Shown piece by piece: positions 38,453 to 49,523 of a DNA stretch of 64,000 nucleotides. The DNA is taken from NCBI RefSeq assembly GCF_000497045.1, contig NW_015961990.1:434001-498000 (forward strand). Reading direction: 5' to 3'. This DNA is from Kalmanozyma brasiliensis GHG001. Lineage: Eukaryota > Basidiomycota > Ustilaginomycetes > Ustilaginales. The number at the start of each line of letters is the position of its first letter. Positions within the stretch are counted from its first letter, which is position 1. The notes under the pieces were generated by a model that was given only the letters and a program-made list of their open reading frames with translations, was not told the DNA's origin and did not search any database. A program made the position numbers and the translations under genes.

Positions 38453-39422
38453 TTTGTCTCAAGCTGGCGGGCTAGAGTGATGCGATGCCAAGAGAGCGGA
38501 ATTGCCGTGCGTGTCTGGCTGTGACTGTGATTGTGATTTGAGCGAGAGAGCAGAGTTGCGTGCGTGTCTCGCGCTGCAAACTCAATGAAGGTGGGCTGAA
38601 AGCGCAAAAGGCGAACCTTGATGATGCAGCGGCAGCAGCATCGACGGAGCAGAGCCAATGATGCAGCAGCAGAGCGCCTCGTGACCGTGGAATTTCCGTC
38701 GCAGCAAGCCGAAGCTTCTTCCTGTCAGCTTGAAGTTGTGACTTTGAGGAGGTGCGAGAGATGCGAGAGGTCCGAGCGTCTAAGCAGATTGCAGTCGCGT
38801 CTTGACTGTGCTCTGAAGGTTCTATGATGAGGAAGGAAGCAGCTTGGTGAGACGATGCAAGCAATGCACTCGACTTTGCTTCCAGAGCTTCCTTCCAAGC
38901 AACCGACCTGGATCTGCAGCGTGCGTTCGCACTTGTGTTGGGCTCGCGAGGCGCGAAAACTCGTCCGTTCACGTTGAGCAGCGCGCAGAGAGCTCTCAAA
39001 TCGGCAAGATCCAAAACCCATATCGGGCTTGAAAGCTAATTCTGCTGCGCTCCTGCAGGCGAGACAGTCCCGAAACGGCACGGGAAAGGGTCCTCCTGTA
39101 AATTCTCAAACGGCAGGCACTGGCTGGCTGTGCCGACTTGGCGAGCCTCAGACACGCCCTGTTTTAGCCTTTCCTCTCATGAAATTCCACGCGCACCGAG
39201 CTCAGGCCAACCTCATCTTGACCTTGGCGCTGCTCCATCACAACCGGACTTGCAGCTTCCTCATATCGTCTTCCTTGCTAGCAAGATAGCACCACCCGCG
39301 CATTCTCAACGATCACCAGCTCGCTCACAAGCCTGAGACGCAACCCGCACACGCTCGAAGCGCACCTTATCTCGTAGGCCAAGCCGGTCAACAGGCCACA
39401 CCCTCCTCGTAGCTCTCTCAAC
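38453..39422. promoter_or_regulatory. Divergent promoter region, Rsc4-like/SCAMP
   Basis: These 970 bases lie between divergent genes. No TATA box is obvious. Small ORFs on both strands lack recognisable features. Confidence 0.4.
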
Positions 39423-40298
39423 ATGGCGTCATCAGCAGACCCATTCTCGGACCGCAATGCGCTCGATGCAAACCCGTTCGCGGATCAGACGGTACAAGGA
39501 GCGCTCAACGACCCATCGCGGATGTACAGCGGTGCCGATGACGACGTTGCCTCGACCTACAAAGGAGCCGTCGACGACGTGCCCTCTTCCCGTGCCGAGG
39601 CCGATCGCATGGCAGAGCTTCGCCGAAGAGAGGAAGAGTTGGCACGTCGGGAGCGCGATCTTGACAGCCGTGCGGCGCATATCCAGAAGCACGGTCGCAA
39701 CAACTGGCCCTTCTTCTACCCGCTCATCTACCACGACATTCAAGCCGAGATCCCGCCGGACAGCCAGCCCATCATGCAGGGCCTCTACAAGCTCTGGTTG
39801 CTCCTCGTGCTCGCACTGATTGTCAACATGGTAGCGTGCATCTTTTTGCTCCTCGAGGGAGCTTCTGACGGCGGCAAGGACATGATTTCGGGTGTGGTGT
39901 ATCTGCCCGTCATCACGTTGACCAGCTTTATGCTCTGGTACCGCCCCATCTACAATGGCCTGATGAAGGAACACTCGCTCTTCTTCTACGTCTACTTTAT
40001 CTTTGCAGGCTTCCACCTGGCGTTTTCGGTATACGTGTTCTTGGGCATCCCATCGACAGGCTCGGCAGGTCTCATCAACACCATCCAGGCGTTCGCAGAC
40101 GAGGATCGGAAGCTCGTCGCGGGCATCTTGGGCGCGATAACCACCGCCATGTTCGGTCTGCAAGGGCTGGGCAACCTGTGGTTCTATCGCTTGATCTGGA
40201 AACACAACAACGAAAAGGGCCACACGTTTGCACAGGCCAAGAACGAGCTGGCTACGCACGGGATGATGGCGTACTTCACCCGTGGGTCCAATGTGTAA
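39423..40298 (+). CDS. Secretory carrier-associated membrane protein (SCAMP)
   Basis: An intronless ORF of 291 residues with the full SCAMP layout. It has an N-terminal N-P-F motif (residues 17-19) for EH-domain endocytic adaptors, a charged coiled coil (about 57-92), and four membrane segments (about 115-255). The family hallmark Y-R-P-I-Y-N-G-L lies between TM2 and TM3, and the C-terminal tail is short. SCAMPs cycle between the trans-Golgi, endosomes and plasma membrane and act in vesicle recycling. The start is the first Met after a pyrimidine-rich leader. Confidence 0.95.
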   Translation: MASSADPFSDRNALDANPFADQTVQGALNDPSRMYSGADDDVASTYKGAVDDVPSSRAEADRMAELRRREEELARRERDLDSRAAHIQKHGRNNWPFFYPLIYHDIQAEIPPDSQPIMQGLYKLWLLLVLALIVNMVACIFLLLEGASDGGKDMISGVVYLPVITLTSFMLWYRPIYNGLMKEHSLFFYVYFIFAGFHLAFSVYVFLGIPSTGSAGLINTIQAFADEDRKLVAGILGAITTAMFGLQGLGNLWFYRLIWKHNNEKGHTFAQAKNELATHGMMAYFTRGSNV

Positions 40299-41028
40299 TT
40301 GCACGAGCGGATCCAGTAGCACGCACGCGGTCCCATCCACGCTCGTCTCTTGACACGGTCTTGACTCGCTTACAAGAGGGTTCGCTCTGCGCTCTAGGTC
40401 CGAGACTGGCGAGGTCAGCCCGCCAACCGCTCGTTTCTGCTCCAGCCATGTTTCCTTTCCGCTATGCATGTACTTTTGCCAAGACTCAACCAGCTCAGAG
40501 CCAGATATGACGGAGCCCAATTCAGACGGGGTCCTCTCCCTGAAATTGATCTTGAAGCCTTCGTTGATGAGTGTCGAACGTCAAAAGCCCGTATCATGGT
40601 CGAGGACTTTTGACTATATGTGTTAGCACTGACCTTCGAACATACTTCCGCCGCGCGAATTGTCTCACCCAGGGTCCGTCGAGGCGTGGTTGAAATCAAA
40701 GGCGCTTGCAAGATGTAACGCTGGCTTGAATACAAATTATTCCAGAAGAAAGGCAAAAGCAACTGTGAAACACTTTTGAGCGTGCGTGTGGGCGTGTGTG
40801 TTGGGCGGCGCGAAGGGTGTGCATGAGCCATTCCACCTGCGCTCGCTCAGACGATCATCCTCACCATCCTCACACCATCGCGCCGGGATCACTTGCACAC
40901 ATACATATCAGCGCTTGCTTGGTCTCAATCAGCCCCTACGAAAGACGTCAGTCGCAGCCTCACTTCGACCGAGCAACGACTCCTTTCGAAACTCCATCGC
41001 ACGCGTCACCCGCTAGCCGCACTCAAAC
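40299..41028. other. Intergenic region
   Basis: These 730 bases separate SCAMP from the septin gene on the same strand and hold its promoter and leader. No other gene is supported. Confidence 0.4.
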
Positions 41029-42012
41029 ATGGCCACCGTTGTCCCGGCGGCCGTCGCCCCCACCACCGGGGCGGACCACACTCCGCTCCAATCCTACGTC
41101 GGATTCGACTCGATCACCAAGCAGATCGAGTCCAAGCTCCTCAAACGCGGCTTCCAATTCAACGTCATGGTCGTCGGTCAGACCGGTCTGGGCAAATCTA
41201 CACTCATCAACACGCTCTTTGCCGCGCATCTCATCGACACCAAGGGTCGATTCACCTCCGACGCCCCCATCCGCTCTACCACCGAGATCCACCCCGTCTC
41301 CCACGTTATCGTCGAAAACGGCGTTAAGCTGCGACTCAACATCGTCGATACGCCGGGGTACGGTGATCAGGTCAACAACGACAACTGCTGGGATCCCATC
41401 ATCAAGTACATCAAGGATCAGCATTCTGCCTATCTGCGCAAGGAGCTGACTGCGCTTCGCGATCGGTATATCGTGGATACGCGGATTCACTGTTGTTTGT
41501 TCTTCATCAACCCTACGGGTCACGGGTTGCGCCCGATCGACGTGACGGTGATGAAGAAGCTCAGCGACGTTGTTAACGTAGTCCCCGTCATCGCCAAGTC
41601 GGATTCGCTCACGATGGACGAGCGCGATCTGTTCAAAGAGCGAATTCGCGCCGAGATGACGTACAATGCTATCCGAGCCTACCCCTTCGATAGCGAGGAT
41701 TACGAGGCCGACGAACGCGATGCTAACGAACGCATCCGCACCCTCATCCCCTTCGCCGTCGTCGGCTCCGAACAATCCGTCGTCATCGACGGCAAACAGG
41801 TCCGTGGCAGAAAGAACCGCTACGGAATCGTCAACGTCGAAAACGAGAGCCACTGCGAGTTTACCCATCTGCGCAACTTTTTGACTAGGACGCATCTGCA
41901 GGATCTCATCGAAACCACGGCTCAGATTCACTACGAGGCGTTTAGGTCCAAGCAGCTGCTCGCGTTGAAGGAGAGCTCGTCCAAGGCGCAGGCGAGTCAG
42001 CAGGCGCACTAG
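41029..42012 (+). CDS. CDC10: Septin, Cdc10 type
   Basis: An intronless ORF of 327 residues. It shows the polybasic L-L-K-R-G-F before the P-loop, G-Q-T-G-L-G-K-S-T (residues 50-58), D-T-P-G-Y-G-D, A-K-S-D, and the septin-unique element after the GTPase core (I-P-F-A-V-V-G-S-E, G-R-K-N-R-Y-G, T-H-L-Q-D-L-I-E-T-T). The short C terminus without a coiled coil, the start S-Y-V-G-F-D-S-I-T-K-Q-I-E and the length all match yeast Cdc10. In the yeast septin rod Cdc10 forms the central pair; septins shape the bud neck and filament tip. Confidence 0.93.
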   Translation: MATVVPAAVAPTTGADHTPLQSYVGFDSITKQIESKLLKRGFQFNVMVVGQTGLGKSTLINTLFAAHLIDTKGRFTSDAPIRSTTEIHPVSHVIVENGVKLRLNIVDTPGYGDQVNNDNCWDPIIKYIKDQHSAYLRKELTALRDRYIVDTRIHCCLFFINPTGHGLRPIDVTVMKKLSDVVNVVPVIAKSDSLTMDERDLFKERIRAEMTYNAIRAYPFDSEDYEADERDANERIRTLIPFAVVGSEQSVVIDGKQVRGRKNRYGIVNVENESHCEFTHLRNFLTRTHLQDLIETTAQIHYEAFRSKQLLALKESSSKAQASQQAH

Positions 42013-42371
42013 GCGGTTTGTAGATATCTTGTAATCCTTTTGCCCGAAATGTCGAGTGAGAAGCGTGTGTGATGAGATCCTCGCAGTCGAGCAAGCATTA
42101 GCGTGTGAAGCCGTGAAGCGGTTCAGCGGCAACACCGTGGATGGGGCAGCAGTGCTGTTCGGAGGTCGTGTGCATCCAGACTCATGCTCGACACGCAATC
42201 CGTGTCAGACAAGCCAGCACGAGCACCACCCCTCGACCCAGCACCCACCTACCTCTCCTCACCCTTCCAGATTCCAGTCCACAGTCTGGCACCCATGCCA
42301 CACAGCAACGACAGAACGACAATTCGATCGCATTGCACCGTCCCAAACGAAACACCATCGTCGCGCCGGTT
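42013..42371. other. Convergent intergenic region
   Basis: These 359 bases lie between the septin and TOR stop codons and hold their 3' flanks. Nothing else is seen. Confidence 0.5.
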
Positions 42372-45300
42372 CTACCAGAAAGAACACCATCCGACAAACG
42401 CGCAACAGAGATTCTCCTTACTCGTCGCGTCCTGGACGAGTCTTTCGATCTGGGCTGCGACACTGAGACTTTCCGACGGATTGTAATCTCTGCCGGCCAA
42501 CTTGTTCTGGATCCTTCGGACGACCTCTAGGGCGCGCTGGTTGCGCATGTCGTGTGGGACGCCTGTTGGGGCGGCGATGGCGCCACCCTTGGCCGGTTCT
42601 TCGGTGTCACTCTCGCGTTGGTTTGCCGGGACTGTGCCGGAGGCGCCGACGTTTGCGGTGGTGTTGACCGCCGTGGTGGTGGTGGTGGTGGTTTCGGTGG
42701 GGGCAGCTTCGTTCTCCTGTGCATCCGGTGCCGCTTCGTCCGCTACCAGTCGCCAACTTATCAATGGATCATGCACGAAGGCCTCCAGTAGCGCTAGCAC
42801 GGACTCCTTGTTATCGCGCAACACGCGCATCGTGTTCTCCGCCGTGACCTTGAACGTCCCCTTGATCCCCCCAACTTCCATGGCGTTGACCAACATGCGA
42901 GTGAGTCGGAACGGCACCTTTTCAGGAAACTTCGGTCGATGACAGGCGATCTCGAAACAGTCACCGAAATCGATATGGACGATTTGACCGGTGAGCCTGT
43001 CGAGCAGCAGATTGGACGGGTGTCGATCGCCAAGACCCAAGATGTAACCCGCGACGGAGGACACGGCCAACGAGCGCGTATACGCCAATCGTCGTTCCAA
43101 CCACGATTCCGAATTGCGCGATTTCAACCACAACACCCGGTACAGGTCCTGCCCGGGCGTGTTGTCCAGCGCATACTCGAACACCTCGACCTTCTGCATC
43201 AGCGTGAGGTGGTCGTAATCGGGGGCCATCTGCAGCATCAACCGGTGTTCGATGTTGAGCAGGATCTTGTGTTGTTCGCGGTACTCCTTGATGAGCACGT
43301 GGAGCGTGTCGGTGTGTTCGACCCAGCCGATCATGCCCGTGTTGGGCGAGAGCGGGATCACGGGGAAGCGTCGAATCTCCAGTCGTCGCTTGTAACTCTC
43401 CGAGTCGATCGAGAGAAGCGTGTTGACCAGACCGAAGAGTTGCATTACGCGCTCGTCCTGTCGGAGATCCTCGTGACCCTTGAGCAGATACTGGTACGTC
43501 TTACCGTCCGACCCCTTCATCTTGAGTCGACGTGGATGCTGCTTCGACGCGATCACCAGTACGATCTGCTCGAACCGCGTGATGCATACGATCGGCTTGC
43601 CCGACTGATACGTTCCCGGCACCGCCAACTCCAGATCGCGCATGGCCAGCAGCTTCGGCGAGACGTACTGCAGATCGAGCTGCACCGAGTTGCCCGCCGG
43701 CAGCTGCTTGGTGATCTTCTTGAAGACGTGGTAGTACAGGTCCCACGCCTGGTTGAGATCCGAAATGTCGCCGTACTGACGGAAGCGTCGACCGCACTCG
43801 CGGGCTTCGGCCAGATCGCGACCGTGCGTTTGGGCGAAGGACGTCTCGCGCAGTGTCTCGGGTCCCTTCTCGAGCGCATCGTGCAGCGGCTCGAGCGTCG
43901 CGAACATGGCATCGATGTTGTGCTCGGTAAAGTAGAGCCTCGACGCTTCTTCGAGTCCTTCGTGCCACATCTCGTGCCACAGGATCGCGACGCGGATGAG
44001 CTCGTTTGATACGAGCAGCGCCTGCTCCACCAGCACCGGCGAGTGCTCGCGCACGTTGTCCATAATGCCCATGGCCGCCTGGATGCGCATGTGACTCGGA
44101 CTCTTGGCCGCGACCGTGAGCGGATAGACCAGAGCCTGTGGATGCGCCAGTCCAACGTCGGACAGCAGGTTGTGAATGAGACGACGCACGCGCGGTGACG
44201 GCGCCGTAATACGAGCAATGATCTGTGGAATGACCTCCAGCCACGTATCCACAATGACGCTGGCAAAGCCCTCGCTCACCGCCTGCGAGACATCCTCCTG
44301 ATGACCGTACTTGAACCACAGCGTCAGCAGACGCAGCGTGTCCTGCAACGAGTTGCCGCTGGCTAGCGCGATCGAGCGGAAGAAGCCCTGCACCGACGGG
44401 ACGATACTCGCTGCGATCATCTGCGGCGTGATCTGGTCGTTCCTCTCCTCGTGGTGCGAGATGATCTCGAAGTTGGCCAGCGCCCACGCGTGCCACGCCT
44501 TGTACCAGTTGCGGTCGAGCTCGGTGGCTCGGCGGTAGCTCTCGATGACGTTGCTGTTGTCGTCCAAGACCCAGTTCTCGCGCAGCGACATCTGCCATTC
44601 ACCCTGCTTAAAGAAGCAGCGTGCAAGCAGACGTGCAAACTCGCCCAGACGCGGCGACGACTGCCAGTCTTGCGTAACCAAGTTGCCGTGCTCGTCGACA
44701 GTGTGGACGCCAAGGTCCTCGGCGAGATTCATCGTGAATTCTTGCAAGTAGCTGAGCGACTCGATCCTGGCACCTGAAGCCCACATGAATTTGAGGTGTG
44801 CATAAATGACCGGTGGCGGTGCTCGTGGACCGATCGGTGACCTTGGGTCGGCATTCGTGCGCTCGGGTCCCAGCAGCGAATTGAGCGTCTTTTCGGCCAA
44901 GACCATCCGCCCTGACTTGCGGCACAAGTTGGCGAACTTGATCCATGTCTCGGTGTCATCAGCCGGAGTGAGCACGATGGAGCGCACAGATAGGATGCGC
45001 TGCCACACTTCAACTTCTGGCTGACAACCCTTGAGTCGCTTCATCCATGTCGATCGAATGGTGGCTTGGCGGTCAGGCTGCTCCTTGTAGTCAAGCTTGT
45101 AGGCAAGAGCCTCTTCGAGCTCGGACAGCATCTGAGTGCGTACCATGAGGTCGTAAGCACGGCCGTAGCTCTCGCTGATCAGAGCAGTGAGTTCCGAATC
45201 GAGCGACTCTCGCGCCTTGGCAATCTGCTTGTTGGCCGCAGCGCGTTGCGAGCGGTGCGTGTGCAGGATGGCGCGGTAGAAGGAGCGTTCGGACGAGTCG

Positions 45301-48300
45301 GAGCGCATGGCCGAGATGTAGTCGTCCATCGTATCCCACTGGCCGAGCGACCAGGCGGCAGCAGCAGCCAGAGGCGCCATGTGTCGGCGATCCTCCATGT
45401 CCGCTCTGCCCCACTTTTGCTGCACGAGATCCGAGAGATGCTCCCATTCTCCCAAGGCGTGCAAACAGCGCATCTTGCCAAAGGCGACAGGATAGTCGTC
45501 CGGATCCAGCATTGCTTTGCGGTCGTACGCTGCCAAGGCCTCCTCCCAGCGATGCAGCTTCTCGTACCACTCTTCGTGGTGGGTGATGTCGAGGTGTTCG
45601 CGCGCGTAGGTGAGAGCACCGAACGCCGCATCGGACTGCTGCAGCTTGGTGTTGATGTCGATGAGGCTTTCGACGACCTGCGGAGAAGGATCTGTGAGGA
45701 ACTCGGCTTCCTTGTAATGAAGCGCTTTCGCATAGCTGTGGAATTTGTAGGCGCGATCACCGAGCACGCGGATGTTGATCGGCAGCGCCTTGTCGTCGTG
45801 CTCCATGAATTCGGCCAAGTTGAGCAGCATGTGCACAACATCGCCGGGCACTTCTGGAGCATCGAATGCTGTCTCGAGAGCCTTGACCAGGTCGCTCTGG
45901 TACTGCTCGTACAGCTCGGTCCAGCATGAGACAAAAGCGACGTTGAAGAGACCGTACGCCAAGGCCGGGTAGACATCTGCCAAGCTTCTGCATGCCCTCA
46001 GAGCATGACTGGGCGATTCACGCATGAACTCGACCGCCATCCGCCTCAGCCATTCTTGCCAGTCCTCACTGGTCGACACCTTGGATGTGTCCCAGGCCTG
46101 CTTGAGGTGCTGCTGGTTGACCGTCATCTTGTTGGCCTCGGCCTGCGGAGACTCGTCCACCTTGCTTCCGAGCGCGTTGTCGTTGGCAGACAGATCCTGT
46201 GGGAGGCGTTCGCCGTTGAGCAGCTTAGTGACGAGCTGATTGTAGCCAGGGTGTTGGATGCGATTCTGAACGAGAACCTTGTTGACCACGGGGATGAATA
46301 TCGCGTACGAGGGGCCGAGCTGGACGACGAGTGCCGACAGCGTCTCCATGACAGCATTGCGGATCTCGGTGGAGCCTGTCGGGAGAACTCGCACGAGCGG
46401 GTGGATGACCCTAGAAGCATGGTCGCAGAAGCTGACCTTGCGCGACAGATTGCCAATAGTAATGATCGCAGAGCGACGCAGCGCCTGAGACGCATCCGGA
46501 CGTTCGAACATCTTGACAACGACCGGCAGCACCAGGTGCAGGTACTCTTCGATGTTGGAGCCAAACACATAGAACGCCTGCAAGATGCGGAGCAGCGTGG
46601 GTTGGCGCTTGCTCGTGATCTCGCCGTCGAGCGTTTGCAGCATGTTGGGAAGCAAGATCGGCAGGTACGACTTGAACTCGCCCTCCAACGCCTTTGCGAC
46701 GGCCTCGACAAGCGAGACGATCGTAAGCTGGATGCTCGAGTTTGGGTTCCAGTTCTCCTGCACGAGCTCGAAGATCGGTTCGAGATGGCTGCGGACATGC
46801 TGCTTGATGATCGAAATAAGAATGGCGAGCTGCTGAAAGTAGAACTCGGAGAGACCCGTGCCGCATGTGCGAATGACGTTGAGGAAGGCGGGGATGATCT
46901 GCGGCAAAAAGGTGACACATTTGAGACCTTGGGTCTTGAACATGTACATGATGGCTTCGATGACGGCGTGGTGGTGCGTCGACAGGGAAGGGTCCTTGAG
47001 GATCGTAATGAGGGCATCGATCGCGATGTTCTGATAGTAGTCATCCGTGGAAGTACCGATTGCTAGTGCCAGCTCGAAGAGATCAGTTCCGCTTCCTTTG
47101 GACGTCTCGTCCTGGCCCTCGTCGCCGTTCTTCTCGAGAAGCTTGTATCGGTAGGGATCAAGGGCACCGAGAATGCCCATGACTCGGATCGTCTCGCGAC
47201 GCACTGGCTTGGACTGCTCGGTCTTGAGGATCTTGACGACCGTGCCGAGCAGATTTCTGTATGTGAGGTATGGGTTGACGACATGACCAGTGTTGGATGC
47301 GACCAGACCGAGCGTCTTGAGCGCTGCATCTCGCTTTGCCGTCGACGACCCCGGCGCAGTGCTGGAGAGTTGGTCGATGGCAAGACGCATGAGCTGGTCG
47401 ACATTCGGAGCCAGATCCTCACCTCCGACCTTGGCAAGCTCACCAAGACACTCCATGACCCTCGCGGCAACGCCAACGCTCGGATCGTTCGCCTTTGGCA
47501 AGAGCACCTCGAGCATAGGAAGAGCATACGACTTGACCAGTCGTTGCGAAGCGCGAACGACCTCTGTCAACAGCTTGGCTGCTTCCTCCTTGTGCCTGCT
47601 CACGGTCGAATATTCGAGCTCGGTGAGGAGCTGAATGAGCGCCTTTCGCAACGACGGCATCACGTATGCTGGGTTGTGCTTTGCAAGACGTCCGATGATG
47701 ACGATGGCCACTTCGCGCACTTTGAACTTCTCGTCGTTGAGCGCGATAAACAGGGATCGCACGTATTCGGACTGTGCGAGATGGCGGTCGAACTGCTCTT
47801 GTGCGCCAAACTTGCTGAGCACCGTCCATCGAAGCTCCGGATCTGGATCCGCGATGCCGACAGTCATAAGCTTGTCAAGCACGTCGTTGACGACCTCGAT
47901 GGCATGCATGCTCGTCTGCCGGCAGATAGGGTCGTTCACGAAGAGGTCTGCGCACGTTTCCGCAGCAGCTTGACGCACGGCGGCGTGGTCGTCCTCGAGG
48001 TAGGGGAGTGTGCAGTTGCGGACGAATTCGTTGAGGATGTGACCTTGGAAGTCGAACCTGCCGAGCGTCTGCAAGGCCACCGTGATGGTCTCGACTCCTT
48101 TCGACTCGACCGTCTGTGCGGCCCCCACATCGCGGCTGGCGTTGGCGGAGGGTCTGAGACTCGCCGGTGCTCCGAGCGGGCGATATGGTTGCCCGATGAG
48201 CGTCATGGACAGCATATCCAGGAGTCGATCCTGCACCACCTTCATGAGTGGCGGAATGGCCTTAACGATGCCGTCGAGTGCTGTGACGAGCGGGATGCTA

Positions 48301-49523
48301 AGACCGCAGGAGAACATGAGATCGAGCAGATCGTGCATGTATCTTGTGAGATGCGGACCCACCGCTGTGGCGAGGTTGCCGATGCAGAGGAAGATCGGAC
48401 CCTCTGGTGGTGCGTTCTTCTTGCCTCGCATCTGCAAGCCCTCCTTAACGCACGCCAACACGGGCTCGATGAAAGGCTTCATCTTGGGTCCCATGGCAGC
48501 GGCGACGAAGCCGATCGTTTCGAATGTCTGTGCCGACTCTTTTGGTGATCGATCCTTCTCCTTGCGCAGCTGCTCGGTGAGTATGCTCATGACCGCGCCG
48601 AGATGCTCTTCGGCAAAGTAGTGTGGATCATAGCGGGCCAGAACAGGCACGAGGTTGGTGATGGTGCGGCGGATAAGCGGATCGCGATGCTTGTGTAGTC
48701 GGAAGACGAGCTCACAGGCACGCTGAAAGCGGTTGCGCATGAAGGTCTTGGAGTGCTGCAGAAGCTGTTGGACTGCCAATAGACTTCCATGAATGGCCTC
48801 GGCGGCGCTCATCTTGAGGCCCTTCTCTGCCTCTTCGTAAATCGATTCAAAGAAGTAGCTGCCCATTTGCTTTTCTCGAGCGGCGATGATGCCGAGGCAG
48901 GCACCCATAGCTTCTGCAGCACCTTCTCTGACAATGACGCGGACATCTCGCAGCGCTACCCAGATGCGATCGAGGACTCGCGGCACGTAAGGATGGAACT
49001 GCTGAGGCACCTTTTTGGCCATCTCGCGAATGATGAGCACGGCTGCATATCGGCCTGACTCGTTGCGATCACCGGCTTGCAGGAAGTCGAGCGCACGAAG
49101 CACTTCATATTCGATGAACTGCTCCCCCAAAGATTGGCCGCCGTGGTAAGCGACTCGGCCCAGCGCGCGAGAGGCAGCGATCATGACGGAAGCATCGTTG
49201 CATGGCAGATTTGGTTTGAGGTATTGATAGAATCGGTAGAGTCGCGCGCTGTTATCCTCGCTCTCCTGCTCGATGAGATCCTCGATGGCGATGATGCCGC
49301 CGAGCTTCTCGTGGACATGTTGACTGTGTGTGAGTTCGAAGATTCTGCGGTGAAGATCGTTGTTGAACGTGGAGAGGCTGTCGCCTTTGAGCTCCGAGAC
49401 GACGAAGGCAACGTGCGACTTGAGCTCTTCTCCAGCTGCTTGCCGTGATGCTTCGTCTCTGCTCCTGAGACCGGCAAAGATGCGATTCAGGGCATCGTTC
49501 TGATGCACCCCGACGACCGACAT
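42372..49523 (-). CDS. TOR: TOR serine/threonine protein kinase
   Basis: A single intronless ORF of 2383 residues, the usual TOR length. It has N-terminal HEAT repeats (about 1-1200), a FAT region, and an FRB domain around residue 1850-1950 with L-W-H-E-M-W-H-E-G-L-E-E-A-S. A PI3K-like kinase domain (about 2000-2290) contains G-L-G-D-R-H-P-S-N and H-I-D-F-G-D-C-F-E. The FATC end is V-G-W-C-S-F-W at the stop codon. The FRB Ser whose change gives rapamycin resistance in other fungi is present, so the FKBP12-rapamycin complex should bind. TOR couples nutrients to growth through TORC1/TORC2. Only one TOR gene is visible here; I cannot tell whether another exists. Confidence 0.97.
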   Translation of the reverse strand: MSVVGVHQNDALNRIFAGLRSRDEASRQAAGEELKSHVAFVVSELKGDSLSTFNNDLHRRIFELTHSQHVHEKLGGIIAIEDLIEQESEDNSARLYRFYQYLKPNLPCNDASVMIAASRALGRVAYHGGQSLGEQFIEYEVLRALDFLQAGDRNESGRYAAVLIIREMAKKVPQQFHPYVPRVLDRIWVALRDVRVIVREGAAEAMGACLGIIAAREKQMGSYFFESIYEEAEKGLKMSAAEAIHGSLLAVQQLLQHSKTFMRNRFQRACELVFRLHKHRDPLIRRTITNLVPVLARYDPHYFAEEHLGAVMSILTEQLRKEKDRSPKESAQTFETIGFVAAAMGPKMKPFIEPVLACVKEGLQMRGKKNAPPEGPIFLCIGNLATAVGPHLTRYMHDLLDLMFSCGLSIPLVTALDGIVKAIPPLMKVVQDRLLDMLSMTLIGQPYRPLGAPASLRPSANASRDVGAAQTVESKGVETITVALQTLGRFDFQGHILNEFVRNCTLPYLEDDHAAVRQAAAETCADLFVNDPICRQTSMHAIEVVNDVLDKLMTVGIADPDPELRWTVLSKFGAQEQFDRHLAQSEYVRSLFIALNDEKFKVREVAIVIIGRLAKHNPAYVMPSLRKALIQLLTELEYSTVSRHKEEAAKLLTEVVRASQRLVKSYALPMLEVLLPKANDPSVGVAARVMECLGELAKVGGEDLAPNVDQLMRLAIDQLSSTAPGSSTAKRDAALKTLGLVASNTGHVVNPYLTYRNLLGTVVKILKTEQSKPVRRETIRVMGILGALDPYRYKLLEKNGDEGQDETSKGSGTDLFELALAIGTSTDDYYQNIAIDALITILKDPSLSTHHHAVIEAIMYMFKTQGLKCVTFLPQIIPAFLNVIRTCGTGLSEFYFQQLAILISIIKQHVRSHLEPIFELVQENWNPNSSIQLTIVSLVEAVAKALEGEFKSYLPILLPNMLQTLDGEITSKRQPTLLRILQAFYVFGSNIEEYLHLVLPVVVKMFERPDASQALRRSAIITIGNLSRKVSFCDHASRVIHPLVRVLPTGSTEIRNAVMETLSALVVQLGPSYAIFIPVVNKVLVQNRIQHPGYNQLVTKLLNGERLPQDLSANDNALGSKVDESPQAEANKMTVNQQHLKQAWDTSKVSTSEDWQEWLRRMAVEFMRESPSHALRACRSLADVYPALAYGLFNVAFVSCWTELYEQYQSDLVKALETAFDAPEVPGDVVHMLLNLAEFMEHDDKALPINIRVLGDRAYKFHSYAKALHYKEAEFLTDPSPQVVESLIDINTKLQQSDAAFGALTYAREHLDITHHEEWYEKLHRWEEALAAYDRKAMLDPDDYPVAFGKMRCLHALGEWEHLSDLVQQKWGRADMEDRRHMAPLAAAAAWSLGQWDTMDDYISAMRSDSSERSFYRAILHTHRSQRAAANKQIAKARESLDSELTALISESYGRAYDLMVRTQMLSELEEALAYKLDYKEQPDRQATIRSTWMKRLKGCQPEVEVWQRILSVRSIVLTPADDTETWIKFANLCRKSGRMVLAEKTLNSLLGPERTNADPRSPIGPRAPPPVIYAHLKFMWASGARIESLSYLQEFTMNLAEDLGVHTVDEHGNLVTQDWQSSPRLGEFARLLARCFFKQGEWQMSLRENWVLDDNSNVIESYRRATELDRNWYKAWHAWALANFEIISHHEERNDQITPQMIAASIVPSVQGFFRSIALASGNSLQDTLRLLTLWFKYGHQEDVSQAVSEGFASVIVDTWLEVIPQIIARITAPSPRVRRLIHNLLSDVGLAHPQALVYPLTVAAKSPSHMRIQAAMGIMDNVREHSPVLVEQALLVSNELIRVAILWHEMWHEGLEEASRLYFTEHNIDAMFATLEPLHDALEKGPETLRETSFAQTHGRDLAEARECGRRFRQYGDISDLNQAWDLYYHVFKKITKQLPAGNSVQLDLQYVSPKLLAMRDLELAVPGTYQSGKPIVCITRFEQIVLVIASKQHPRRLKMKGSDGKTYQYLLKGHEDLRQDERVMQLFGLVNTLLSIDSESYKRRLEIRRFPVIPLSPNTGMIGWVEHTDTLHVLIKEYREQHKILLNIEHRLMLQMAPDYDHLTLMQKVEVFEYALDNTPGQDLYRVLWLKSRNSESWLERRLAYTRSLAVSSVAGYILGLGDRHPSNLLLDRLTGQIVHIDFGDCFEIACHRPKFPEKVPFRLTRMLVNAMEVGGIKGTFKVTAENTMRVLRDNKESVLALLEAFVHDPLISWRLVADEAAPDAQENEAAPTETTTTTTTAVNTTANVGASGTVPANQRESDTEEPAKGGAIAAPTGVPHDMRNQRALEVVRRIQNKLAGRDYNPSESLSVAAQIERLVQDATSKENLCCAFVGWCSFW

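Noticed and set aside
41023..42198. 391-codon ORF antisense to the septin gene
   Set aside because: Mirror of a strongly conserved septin; a compositional artefact.
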